From Treponema primitia ZAS-2 (GTDB lineage Bacteria > Spirochaetota > Spirochaetia > Treponematales > Breznakiellaceae), in assembly GCF_000214375.1 (NCBI RefSeq), contig NC_015578.1, positions 1 to 64,000 of the forward strand: DNA of 64,000 bases, in the 5' to 3' direction. Shown here piece by piece: positions 43,968 to 51,713 of the stretch. Position numbers and translations under genes: made by a program. Below the pieces are notes generated by a model, which was not told the DNA's origin, did no database searches, and saw nothing but the letters and a program-made list of their open reading frames with translations. Each line of letters starts with the position of its first letter. The first letter of the stretch is position 1.

Positions 43968-44837
43968 ATGAGGGAAGAAGCAGAAATCCGCACCATCGCT
44001 CTGGGGATCCAGCGTGAAGAAATAACCGAATATCATGTGTATACCCAACTGGCAAAGATTTGTAAGGACCCTCATAACGCCGGGACGCTTCGTAAGGTTG
44101 GGGAAGCGGAAAAAAAACACGCCGCCTTTTGGCAGTCCAAGACCGGCGTCCGGATAAAGCCGGACAGGTTTAGGGTTTTTACCACCGTCCTCACCGCCCG
44201 GGTTCTGGGGCTTTCCTTTACCCTGAAACAGATGGAAAAAAACGAAGGCACTGCCTCTAAACGCTACCTGGCCCTGACGGAACAGTTTCCGGAGCTGCTG
44301 TCCATAAGCCTTGAAGAGGCGGAGCATGAAAAGGAACTGCTGTCCATGCTGAATGAAGAGCGGCTCCAATACGCCGGTTCCATCGTGCTGGGCCTGAACG
44401 ATGCCCTGGTGGAACTGACCGGCGCCCTGGCGGGGTTCACCCTGGCCCTGGGGGAAACCCGTACCATAAGCATGGCCGGCTTGGTAACGGGAATATCCGC
44501 CGCCTTTTCCATGGGCGCCTCGGAATACCTTTCCTGCAAGGCCGATAATGACCCCCGGGCAGTGAAATCCGCCCTCTATACCGGGACCGCCTACATCATC
44601 ACGGTGATGCTCCTGATTCTCCCCTTCCTGCTTATCCCGAATAAATATGCCGCCCTGGGAATAACCCTGGCCGCCGCAGTGTTTATCATTTTTCTTTTTA
44701 ATTACTACTTGGCCATCGCCAAGGATCTGGACTTTAAACGGCGCTTCGGGGAGATGACCCTTATCAGCCTTGCGGTGGCGGCCCTATCTTTCGCCGTGGG
44801 TTGGGCGCTGAAGAATGTCCTTGGAGTAGACGGGTAG
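43968..44837 (+). CDS. Ferritin-like / VIT1-CCC1 iron-manganese transporter
   Basis: 289 residues. The N-terminal ~140 form a rubrerythrin/ferritin-like helical domain with metal-ligand type motifs (EITEYHVY, EAEKKHAAFW, EEAEHEKELL). Residues 145-289 are the VIT1 membrane domain (GLNDALVELTGALAGFTLAL, about five helices). Related MbfA-type proteins export iron. It follows the PII-like gene by one base, so the three genes form one operon, which is an unusual association of a DUF1538/PII pair with a metal transporter. Confidence 0.88.
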   Translation: MREEAEIRTIALGIQREEITEYHVYTQLAKICKDPHNAGTLRKVGEAEKKHAAFWQSKTGVRIKPDRFRVFTTVLTARVLGLSFTLKQMEKNEGTASKRYLALTEQFPELLSISLEEAEHEKELLSMLNEERLQYAGSIVLGLNDALVELTGALAGFTLALGETRTISMAGLVTGISAAFSMGASEYLSCKADNDPRAVKSALYTGTAYIITVMLLILPFLLIPNKYAALGITLAAAVFIIFLFNYYLAIAKDLDFKRRFGEMTLISLAVAALSFAVGWALKNVLGVDG

Positions 44838-44858
44838 TTTCATGGCGCTGATGCGCCT

Positions 44859-44896
44859 CTTGCAACGCAGCTCCCCACAATTATACGCCGATTGGA
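44859..44896 (-). repeat. Decayed dispersed-repeat relic between the VIT1 and rfu genes
   Basis: CTTGCAACGCAGCTCCCC (44859-44876) matches the inverted short form with two mismatches, and GCCGATTGGAACTCCGG follows closely. It lies in the short gap between two convergent genes. Confidence 0.5.
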
Positions 44897-44905
44897 ACTC
44901 CGGTG

Positions 44906-45814
44906 CTAAACTTTTTTCCTCCCCTTAACCCTGCCGACAACATTAGACAGCGTATACAGCACCAGCGCCAGTGCCGACGGCAACCCCAGGACCACCGTGG
45001 CGGGTAATGCGCCAAAGCTCTGCACCCCCAGTCCTATCCGCTCCGCCAGGGCGAACACTAACGCTGCTATAAGGGTCCCCCAAACCCGGCGGAACCCCAG
45101 GAATACTGCGGCCAGGCAAATCCAGCCCCTGCCGGCAACCCCGCCGGGGGCATAGACCCCCACACGAAAGCTAAGGGCGGCGCCGGCCAGTGCAGCAAGA
45201 AAGGCGGCGGCGGCCCAGGCCCCTTCCCGATACCGTTCCGGCCGTATGCCCCGTTCCGAGGCGGCCTCCGCCGACAGGCCCGCAGCCCGCAGCCGCAGCC
45301 CAAGGCGGGTTTTGCCCACCACAAACGCTGCCAGTATCGTTAAGCCCCAGGCAAGATACACCGAAGGCTGATTGCCCGAAAGTATATTTCCTATGAAGGG
45401 GATGTTTTCAACCAGAGGAATGTGCAGTGGTTTCGGGAGGGAGATGGCCGGGTTCCGCAAAACCCCCTTGGTACCAAACCAGAGTATCGAAAGGGTTTCG
45501 GTGATCCCCCCGGCGGCGAGGTTCATGGCCAGGGCGGCGATAAAGGGGTTTGCCCCGGTAAGGTGGACGAACCGGGCCAAAGCCCAGCCGATCAGGGCGG
45601 CCAGGAGGGCGGTGAAGAAGATGCCCCAGAAGGCGGAATGCATCCACCCGGTAAATATCCAGGAAAAGAAGGAACCCAGGGACATGAAGCCTTCAATAAA
45701 GATTCCCAGGGAACCGGAAATTTCCGTAAAGAGGGCCCCCAGGCTGCCCAGCATCAGGGGGGCGGCGGATTGGAGGAGGCTCCGGATTGCTTCTGAAGAA
45801 AAGAGGGCGCTCAT
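44906..45814 (-). CDS. rfuD: Riboflavin ABC transporter permease RfuD
   Basis: 302 residues with about eight hydrophobic segments; a branched-chain/BMP-type permease (NPFIAALAMNLAAGGITETLS; GRGWICLAAVFLGFRRVWG). It is the last gene of a minus-strand operon of lipoprotein, double ATPase and two permeases led by an FMN riboswitch, the same layout as Treponema pallidum rfuABCD. It overlaps rfuC by four bases. Confidence 0.88.
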   Translation of the reverse strand: MSALFSSEAIRSLLQSAAPLMLGSLGALFTEISGSLGIFIEGFMSLGSFFSWIFTGWMHSAFWGIFFTALLAALIGWALARFVHLTGANPFIAALAMNLAAGGITETLSILWFGTKGVLRNPAISLPKPLHIPLVENIPFIGNILSGNQPSVYLAWGLTILAAFVVGKTRLGLRLRAAGLSAEAASERGIRPERYREGAWAAAAFLAALAGAALSFRVGVYAPGGVAGRGWICLAAVFLGFRRVWGTLIAALVFALAERIGLGVQSFGALPATVVLGLPSALALVLYTLSNVVGRVKGRKKV

Positions 45815-46926
45815 GCTTCATTCCTCCCCGAAGTGTCCGGGGCTTTCCGCGGTAATTTGCGGGGCTTCAGGATAATCGGCGCAGTAAACCGGATGGTCGC
45901 CAGGATGAGTACCACCGCCTGGATGAAGGAGGTGGTTTCAAAACTGAGGCCCCGGGACAGCAACGCTGCGTCGGACCCAGCCTTGAGCCAGCCGAAGATC
46001 AGGGCTGCGGGGATCAATGCCAGGGGACGGTTCCGGGCGATAAGGGACACTGCTACGGCGTTCCAGCCGAGGCCCCCGGGGAAGCCCAGGTGGCAGAGTC
46101 CGTAGGTACCGGCCACGGCGAAAAAACCTGTCAAGCCATTCAGGGCTCCCGAAACGGTCATGGCCGGTACTATGCATCGTTCGGGGTTGATGCCGCCGTA
46201 GCGGGCGAAATCCGGGGCGGACCCGGATATCTTGTACCGGTAGCCCCAGACGGTGTGGTATAGGAAGATGCGCCCCAGGCAAACAAGGGCCAGGGCGAAA
46301 ATAAAGGAGAGCGAAAGATTTGATGGGGGCATGATTCGGGGAAGTAGGACGGTGAAGCGCCTTGTAGCCATGAGGCTTCCCTCGGGATTCCGAAAAGGCC
46401 CAGAAATAATATAGTCCGCCACCGGGGACAGGGCCGAGGAGATGAGAAAGGAGGTGATCAGCTCGTTTGCCCCGAAGCGGCGTTTGAGTATCCCCGAAAG
46501 GCCGCCCATGGCGCTCCCGATCAGGATCGCCGCCAGGGCTGCCAGGGCGAGTATGCCAAAGGCTGCCAGGGTCGGCGGGGTGTTTTGGGGGGACGCCTTC
46601 AGGAGCACCACCGATGCAGCCAAGCCGCCCAGGTAGATTTGCCCCTCCCCTCCTAAATTGAAGCAGCCCCCCCGAAACGCCAGTGCTATGCCTAGGGATG
46701 CAGTCAGCAGTAATGCTATGCTGTCCAGGGTATTTCCCAAAAACCAGGAGGATTTCCAGGGGCCGGTAAAAAATGCCCGGAGCGTAAAACCGGGATCGGA
46801 AGAGGTGAACAAAATGATGAGCGTTGCCAGGAATACTGCGCAGACTACCGAAATGATGGCCCCCATCAGGGCGCCGGGTATGGTAAGGTTTTTCCGGTTT
46901 GTTTCAGACATTGTTCGCTTCTCCAA
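45811..46926 (-). CDS. rfuC: Riboflavin ABC transporter permease RfuC
   Basis: 371 residues, about eight to nine membrane helices, with the YufP/RfuC-type block GGCFNLGGEGQIYLGGLAA and FGANELITSFLIS. It forms the heteromeric channel with RfuD. The start overlaps the end of rfuB by 23 bases. Riboflavin specificity is inferred from the FMN riboswitch and operon layout. Confidence 0.88.
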   Translation of the reverse strand: MEKRTMSETNRKNLTIPGALMGAIISVVCAVFLATLIILFTSSDPGFTLRAFFTGPWKSSWFLGNTLDSIALLLTASLGIALAFRGGCFNLGGEGQIYLGGLAASVVLLKASPQNTPPTLAAFGILALAALAAILIGSAMGGLSGILKRRFGANELITSFLISSALSPVADYIISGPFRNPEGSLMATRRFTVLLPRIMPPSNLSLSFIFALALVCLGRIFLYHTVWGYRYKISGSAPDFARYGGINPERCIVPAMTVSGALNGLTGFFAVAGTYGLCHLGFPGGLGWNAVAVSLIARNRPLALIPAALIFGWLKAGSDAALLSRGLSFETTSFIQAVVLILATIRFTAPIILKPRKLPRKAPDTSGRNEA

Positions 46927-48457
46927 TCATGGCCCGGCCTATGCGCTCCTTAAGCCCCCGTACCGTATCAGGGTCCCCGGGAACTCCCGCTAAGGAAATG
47001 CGGTCGGAAAATTCACCATTCCGTAATACCAGGATTTCATCTGAGACAGAGAGAAGTTCATCCACGTCGGTGGAAAAAACCAGGACCCCGGTCCCTTTTT
47101 CGGCCTGGGCCTCGATTTCCCGGATAAGCCTGGCCCTACCTGCATAGTCCAGCCCCCAGCCCGGGTCCGCCAGCACCAGGAAAGCCGCGTCCTCGGCAAA
47201 TTCCCGCATCAGGATTATCCGCTGCTGCATACCGCCGGAAAGGGAATCTGCTTTTTGCATGGGGTTTGCCGTGATCCCCGCATTGCTCAGGATAGTTTTT
47301 ACCCAAGACTTTAAAAGCCCCGTATCCATGATCCCCAAAGCACCAAGCAAACCCATCCGGGACCGACGGTGCACATGGATAATCAGGTTATCCCTGATCC
47401 GCAAGCCCGGCGCCAGGGCGGTCCCGGATCGGTCTGCCCCAATGTAGGCGCCCCGGGCATCTCGAAACGCCCGGGGCCCCTTCCCGGTAATGTCCCGCCC
47501 GCCCAGGCTCACCGTCCCCCCGGCGGGTGGCAAAAACCCCGTAAGCCCTAATTCCAGGGTTTCCAGGCCGCTGTCCCGGACCCCGGCGATTCCCAGCACC
47601 TTCCCGGGCGGCAGGTCCAGGTCCACCTTGCGTATAAAGGGCTTGCCCGGAACCTCCACCGAAAAGCCCCGGACCGAAAAAAGGGTGCCAGGCACCGTTT
47701 TGGCAAAAGGGTACTTGGCACCCTTTTGACCGGTGCCAATTGCAGCGCCGAACATGAGGGCGCCGGCTTTTTCGCTGTCCAGGGATGAAGCGGGCATGGT
47801 TGCGATGGTTTTCCCTTTCCGCAGAATACTTACCCGGTCGGCGAGCCCCAGGGTCTCTTCCAGTTTGTGGGAGATGATGACAATGCCCTTTCCATCGGCA
47901 CTGAGCTGCCTGAACAGGCTGAAGAGACCTTCAGTTTCTCCGGGGCTTAAAACCGCAGTTACTTCGTCAAAGATGAGGTACCGTTCCCCCCGGAGCAGCA
48001 GGGCGAGGATCGCAGCTTTTTGGCCCTGACTTACGGTTAGTGTTTCTGTTGGTTTATCTAGGGGCAAATCAAAGCCCCAGCGATCCGAAAGGGCCTGGAC
48101 CTGGGCGCGGGCTTTGACCCGGTTTACCAGGCCCGCTGAAAGGGGTTCTGCGCCGAGTATGCAGTCCTCCCAGACCGTAAAGCCCGGTACCAGGTGGGGG
48201 TGCTGGCGGACCATGCCTATGCCCGCTTTGAGGGCGGCTCCCGGGGCGGGGAAATGATGTTCCGTTCCGTCGACCAGTATCCGCCCCGAAACGGGTTTGA
48301 GGTACCCTGCCATGACATGCATGAGGGTAGATTTCCCCGCGCCGTTTTCTCCCAGGAGGGCATGGATTTCCCCGGGCCGGAGATCGAATTCCGCATGGTC
48401 CAGGGCAATAACCCCGTTGGAGGAAAAGTGTTTCTGTATACCCCGCAGCTCAACCAC
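46904..48457 (-). CDS. rfuB: Riboflavin ABC transporter ATPase RfuB
   Basis: 517 residues with two ABC domains. The first is complete (LGENGAGKSTLMHVMAG; FDEVTAVLSP). The second is degenerate: its Walker A position reads GVRDSGLETLELGL without the GKS/T, and the Walker B region reads VLADPGWGLD, though LSGGMQQRIILMREFAED is kept. Loss of the second Walker A is common in this BMP-type subfamily. It energises uptake through RfuCD. Confidence 0.88.
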   Translation of the reverse strand: MVELRGIQKHFSSNGVIALDHAEFDLRPGEIHALLGENGAGKSTLMHVMAGYLKPVSGRILVDGTEHHFPAPGAALKAGIGMVRQHPHLVPGFTVWEDCILGAEPLSAGLVNRVKARAQVQALSDRWGFDLPLDKPTETLTVSQGQKAAILALLLRGERYLIFDEVTAVLSPGETEGLFSLFRQLSADGKGIVIISHKLEETLGLADRVSILRKGKTIATMPASSLDSEKAGALMFGAAIGTGQKGAKYPFAKTVPGTLFSVRGFSVEVPGKPFIRKVDLDLPPGKVLGIAGVRDSGLETLELGLTGFLPPAGGTVSLGGRDITGKGPRAFRDARGAYIGADRSGTALAPGLRIRDNLIIHVHRRSRMGLLGALGIMDTGLLKSWVKTILSNAGITANPMQKADSLSGGMQQRIILMREFAEDAAFLVLADPGWGLDYAGRARLIREIEAQAEKGTGVLVFSTDVDELLSVSDEILVLRNGEFSDRISLAGVPGDPDTVRGLKERIGRAMIGEANNV

Positions 48458-48490
48458 CGATCATTGCTCCCACATCCCAACCGGGACGAA

Positions 48491-49513
48491 TCATTCCAAG
48501 ACTAAATCCCGTGAACGGATGCGTTTAATAAGAGCCGCCTGTTTTTCCCGCAAATCCGCAGATACCGCCGCGATATAATCGGGATCATCTTCTATAAAGT
48601 CCACGTAGCCATCGGCAACCCCCACCATTTCTGCGCTGCCAAAGGGGAGGCTCCCTTCCAAAAAACGCCTGGTCTGTTCGTAAGCGGCCCGTTCCTGGTG
48701 GAGAATAGCGCTCCCCACCACGACACCCGGCCGCAGGGCATACCCGTTGATGTCGAACCAGACCACCTTGGCCCCCGCTTCGGAAGCCGCCTGGAGCACC
48801 CCCTCGTTGGCCCCGCCGGCGATGCCGAGAATAACCTTAACCCCGCCGAGGATCATGTCCTGGGCGATTTCCGCGCCCCGCTCGGCGTCAAACCAGTTCC
48901 CCACCAGCCGAAAGTCTACGGTATAGCCGGGGTTCACCGCCCGGCCCCCTTCCCCGAAACCGGGCAGGATGACCTTGTTCATGGCCGGATACTCCTGGGC
49001 AGCCACCAGGCCGATCTTCCGCACCTGGGGCCCGGCGGCTTCGGTGATCAGGGCGGCGATATAACCTGCCATATAGGCCTGTTCCCGCTGATTATAACGC
49101 AGGGTATAGATCATGGGGTTTCCGGAAAGTTCGCCATCCAGGAGCAGAAAGCGCTGCTGGGGAAACTTAGCGGATACCGCCTCTGCGATAGTCGGCAGGG
49201 AGGGGTTTGAAGACACGATAAGATCGTAATCCCCCGAGGCGGCCATGGAAGTTACCCGGCTTTCCCACTCAGCCTGATTGTACCCGCCTTCGATTACTGT
49301 GGCTTCAGTCCCGGCTTTGTCCGCCGCCGCCCGTTGCACCCCCTGGGCCAGCATCTCGTAAATGGGACTGCCGGACATTACCCCGGGAATGAAAATACCT
49401 ATGGACACTGTTTTTGTGTCCCCGCCGCTTTTTGCTCCGTCTTTTGTTCCTCCGCAGCCCCCAAGCAATAAACCTGCAAGGGTAAGGGAGAGGATCAGCC
49501 GCACATGATTCAT
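48491..49513 (-). CDS. rfuA: Riboflavin-binding lipoprotein RfuA (BMP/PnrA family)
   Basis: 340 residues. Signal with lipobox LLGGC gives lipidated Cys20. The body is the basic membrane protein (BMP) fold of PnrA/RfuA (VSIGIFIPGVMSGSPIYEML; GIAGGANEGVLQAASEAGAKVVWFDIN). I choose the ATG at 49513, which has CGGAGG eight bases upstream; the SD is part of a switch hairpin below the FMN riboswitch. Most BMP proteins bind nucleosides, but the riboswitch argues for riboflavin, as shown for T. pallidum TP0298. Confidence 0.9.
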   Translation of the reverse strand: MNHVRLILSLTLAGLLLGGCGGTKDGAKSGGDTKTVSIGIFIPGVMSGSPIYEMLAQGVQRAAADKAGTEATVIEGGYNQAEWESRVTSMAASGDYDLIVSSNPSLPTIAEAVSAKFPQQRFLLLDGELSGNPMIYTLRYNQREQAYMAGYIAALITEAAGPQVRKIGLVAAQEYPAMNKVILPGFGEGGRAVNPGYTVDFRLVGNWFDAERGAEIAQDMILGGVKVILGIAGGANEGVLQAASEAGAKVVWFDINGYALRPGVVVGSAILHQERAAYEQTRRFLEGSLPFGSAEMVGVADGYVDFIEDDPDYIAAVSADLREKQAALIKRIRSRDLVLE

Positions 49514-49636
49514 AAAGGCCTCCGATGGATTGTTCAATCGGGGCAAAAAAATGCCCCGGATGAAATCCAGGGCTTGCATTCATGGGAAATTCGGGCGTTG
49601 AACGTATATATTTTGTATATACAAATTCGGGCTCGA
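49514..49636 (-). promoter_or_regulatory. Expression platform of the FMN riboswitch
   Basis: Two mutually exclusive hairpins. One pairs 49539-49545 with 49552-49558 (CGGGGCA/TGCCCCG around a T loop). The other pairs 49522-49526 with 49537-49541 (CCGAT/ATCGG) and covers the first bases of the rfuA ribosome site CGGAGG (49519-49524). They share 49539-49541. No terminator-like T-run follows either stem, so control of translation is more likely than of termination. Confidence 0.6.
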
Positions 49637-49773
49637 GATTTTCTTCCATCCGGACTATACCGTCGGCACCGGAATCTCACCGGTTCGATCTGGGGTTTTT
49701 TACCCCCGATTCGCGGGCTATACCGCCGGTTGGGAATCATGAAGTCGCCTTCAATCACCCGACCCTGAAAATC
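49637..49773 (-). promoter_or_regulatory. FMN riboswitch (RFN element)
   Basis: On the minus strand the element begins with an AGGGTCGGG-type segment, continues with CCCAACCGGCGGT, then CCGGTGAGATTCCGGTGCC, then GACGGTATAGTCCGGATGG and GAAGAAAATC. These are the conserved blocks of the RFN element in the correct order. The P1 stem is GATTTTC (49767-49773) with GAAAATC (49637-49643). It controls the rfu transporter, so FMN sufficiency should shut riboflavin import. Confidence 0.93.
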
Positions 49774-49786
49774 TTAATTCATATAT

Positions 49787-49815
49787 AGAATAATCAGTAT
49801 GGTTTAGAAGGTCAA
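49787..49815 (-). promoter_or_regulatory. Promoter of the rfu operon
   Basis: On the minus strand: TTGACC (49815-49810), a 17-base spacer, TATTCT (49792-49787). The predicted start, near 49780, is just before the riboswitch P1 stem at 49773, as expected for an RNA leader. Confidence 0.75.
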
Positions 49816-49833
49816 TAGGTGCCAGGGCACTCC

Positions 49834-49867
49834 GGGAACTCTCCGACTGAAGTCGGCGTTGCAAGTG
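49834..49867 (+). repeat. Dispersed repeat, long form, intergenic
   Basis: GGGAACTCTCC, then the perfect hairpin CCGACT-GA-AGTCGG, then CGTTGCAAGTGG. It lies between the tlpA-like stop (49877) and the -35 box of the rfu promoter. This copy has the best-formed inner stem of the family. Confidence 0.85.
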
Positions 49868-49876
49868 GCGCTTGCC

Positions 49877-50491
49877 CTAAGCTTTCAGCAGTATTTCAAA
49901 GAGCTCAATCAGTTCCGGAACATCCCAGTTAATCGCCCCTACCAGCCTGGTAATGATCCCCCCGTTCCGGTCTATGATATAGGTTGTCGGAAAGGCCTCA
50001 ATCGCGTAGTTCGCGGCAATATCTCCATTTGTATCCAGGGCTGCGGGGAAACTGAGCTTATACTCGTCCATAAAGGCCTTCACATCCTTTTGGCTTTCCC
50101 GGACATTTACCGCGAGAATCTCAAGCCCATCTTCCTTAAAACGCTGATACAGGGCTTCCATAGAGGGCATTTCCATCCGGCAGGGACCGCACCAGGTGGC
50201 CCAAAAATTCAGGAAGATCAGCTTCCCGGTCAGATCCCTTAGATTTATGGTTGTTCCATCCGCAAGGGTTACAGAGAAATCCAGCATGGGTATGGGCTGT
50301 TGTAGCACAGGGATCCCCAATTCCTCAAAGGCCAGTTGAATTTCCGGGGTTATTTCTGGCAGGGTTTCCCAGTTTACATCCTGGGCTTCCGTATTTCCGG
50401 ATTCAGGCTCAGCGGACTTCTCTGTCCGGTTGCATTGGGGAAATAAGAAGAAAGCTGCGAGGATAATAAAAAGGCCAAAAGACTTTTTCAT
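49877..50491 (-). CDS. TlpA/ResA-like thioredoxin lipoprotein
   Basis: 204 residues. Lipobox LFPQC gives lipidated Cys20. A thioredoxin fold with the redox site WATWCGPCRMEMPS follows, and the cis-Pro loop is seen in EAFPTTYIIDR. It reduces disulfides outside the cytoplasmic membrane. CcdA, its likely electron supplier, is encoded 34 bases upstream on the same strand. Confidence 0.92.
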   Translation of the reverse strand: MKKSFGLFIILAAFFLFPQCNRTEKSAEPESGNTEAQDVNWETLPEITPEIQLAFEELGIPVLQQPIPMLDFSVTLADGTTINLRDLTGKLIFLNFWATWCGPCRMEMPSMEALYQRFKEDGLEILAVNVRESQKDVKAFMDEYKLSFPAALDTNGDIAANYAIEAFPTTYIIDRNGGIITRLVGAINWDVPELIELFEILLKA

Positions 50492-50525
50492 ATTATTAAC
50501 TCCCTATCTGTTCATAATAACCGAT

Positions 50526-51473
50526 TTATATGGTCTGCCGGTAGAGAAGCCACTGTGCAAGAAGGCCCGCGCTGTCCAGGATTCCTGCGGCCTGAACAAT
50601 GCCCAGGATAAAAAAAATTCCGGAAAAGATAATCGGGGGCAATGAACGCAGGGGCCGTTTTCTGAGCAGACGAAAGACCGGGGGCAGTGCGGCAATAATG
50701 AAAAAAAGTATTGTCGGTATAAGCCGGACCAGGCTGCTCCCGCTTTTCGTCCAGGTGGAGAAGGCGTATTCGCTTTTCATGAGAAAGATATTCAGCCGCT
50801 GATATTGTCCCAATAGGATGAAGATACCGATGCCGATGAGGAAGATTCCGCTGATTCGTCTTATCAGGGGCAGGTACGGGCGGAGTTTTGCAGTCCCTCT
50901 GAAAAAGCGGTTAAAAAAGACCGCCCCTGCCAGAAAGGGCAGCCCCAGCCCGGCGGAATAGGCCGTCAGGTACAGGGCAGCCTGTCCCGCTTTGCCGCTT
51001 TGCCCTGCTAAAAGGAGTATGCTCCCCAGGATAGGCCCTACGCAGGGGCTCCACCCGGCTCCAAAAGCGATCCCTGCCAGGAAGCCCCCAACCAGGCCTT
51101 TGGGGCGCCTGGTGAGCTGAACCCGTTTTTCATAGTTCAGGATTCGGAGAAAATCAAAGAGAACGTTCAGCCCCAGGATGATGACGATGAGCCCCGCAGC
51201 TATATTGATATACCGGGCTGCCCCGCCTAAAAGGAAAAAGGTCCCCGAAAGAAGTATGCTCAGAACCACAAAGACGGCGCTGAACCCCAGGATAAAGCTT
51301 ATCGTTACCGCAACCAAGTGGGGGTTGAATGCTGGGTTGCCGCGGTTTGCCGAAGTCCCGCCTACGCCACCAAGAAAGGCCAGGTAGGAGGGGATCAGGG
51401 GTAATACACAGGGTGACAGGAACGAAAGCAAGCCTGCCCCAAGGGCTAAGAAGACAGATATATCTTGGGCCAT
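50526..51473 (-). CDS. ccdA: CcdA-type transmembrane thiol-disulfide electron carrier
   Basis: 315 residues, eight or nine membrane helices. The CcdA/DsbD-beta signatures are the N-terminal LLSFLSPCVLPLIPSY and the later GIAFGAGWSPCVGPILGSIL, each with one redox cysteine. It moves reducing power from cytoplasmic thioredoxin to extracytoplasmic thioredoxins such as the neighbouring TlpA-like lipoprotein. The ATG at 51473 is preferred (GGAGC upstream); a reading from 51497 would add eight residues. The C-terminal extra helices are longer than in minimal CcdA. Confidence 0.9.
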   Translation of the reverse strand: MAQDISVFLALGAGLLSFLSPCVLPLIPSYLAFLGGVGGTSANRGNPAFNPHLVAVTISFILGFSAVFVVLSILLSGTFFLLGGAARYINIAAGLIVIILGLNVLFDFLRILNYEKRVQLTRRPKGLVGGFLAGIAFGAGWSPCVGPILGSILLLAGQSGKAGQAALYLTAYSAGLGLPFLAGAVFFNRFFRGTAKLRPYLPLIRRISGIFLIGIGIFILLGQYQRLNIFLMKSEYAFSTWTKSGSSLVRLIPTILFFIIAALPPVFRLLRKRPLRSLPPIIFSGIFFILGIVQAAGILDSAGLLAQWLLYRQTI

Positions 51474-51514
51474 AAGCTCCTCATAAACAAAGTTCAAATC
51501 GGCAAAAGATCCGG

Positions 51515-51713
51515 TTGACAGATTTAAATATAGGGTATAAATTGGTTTATGTAAAGCATACTAATCCTATGGTATTTATATAATATAAATTCAATGGGAA
51601 TAGGGCTTATAAATTCACTTAATAAGGAGAATAATGGAATAAAGTTATATCTGAGATGATGGGGGTGCCCTCAGGGCTGGGTTATCTGGTAATCTACTCG
51701 GGTCCGGGGAATA
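51515..51713 (+). promoter_or_regulatory. Promoter and leader of the Fe-S/MetY gene
   Basis: TTGACA (51515-51520) and TATAAA (51536-51541) have a short 15-base spacing. The ~165-base leader contains an unused-looking AAGGAG followed by ATG-GAA-TAA, and a 23-codon open frame (51656-51727) that overlaps the main start. I recognise no known riboswitch class in it. Confidence 0.35.

Noticed and set aside
49539-49558. Rho-independent terminator below the FMN riboswitch
   Set aside because: The T-run is in the loop, not after the stem, so it does not have terminator form.
51600-51713. SAM-type riboswitch in the leader of the MetY gene
   Set aside because: I searched by eye for SAM-I, SAM-II and SAH core motifs and found none; the short GGTGCCCTCAGGGC stem alone is not diagnostic.
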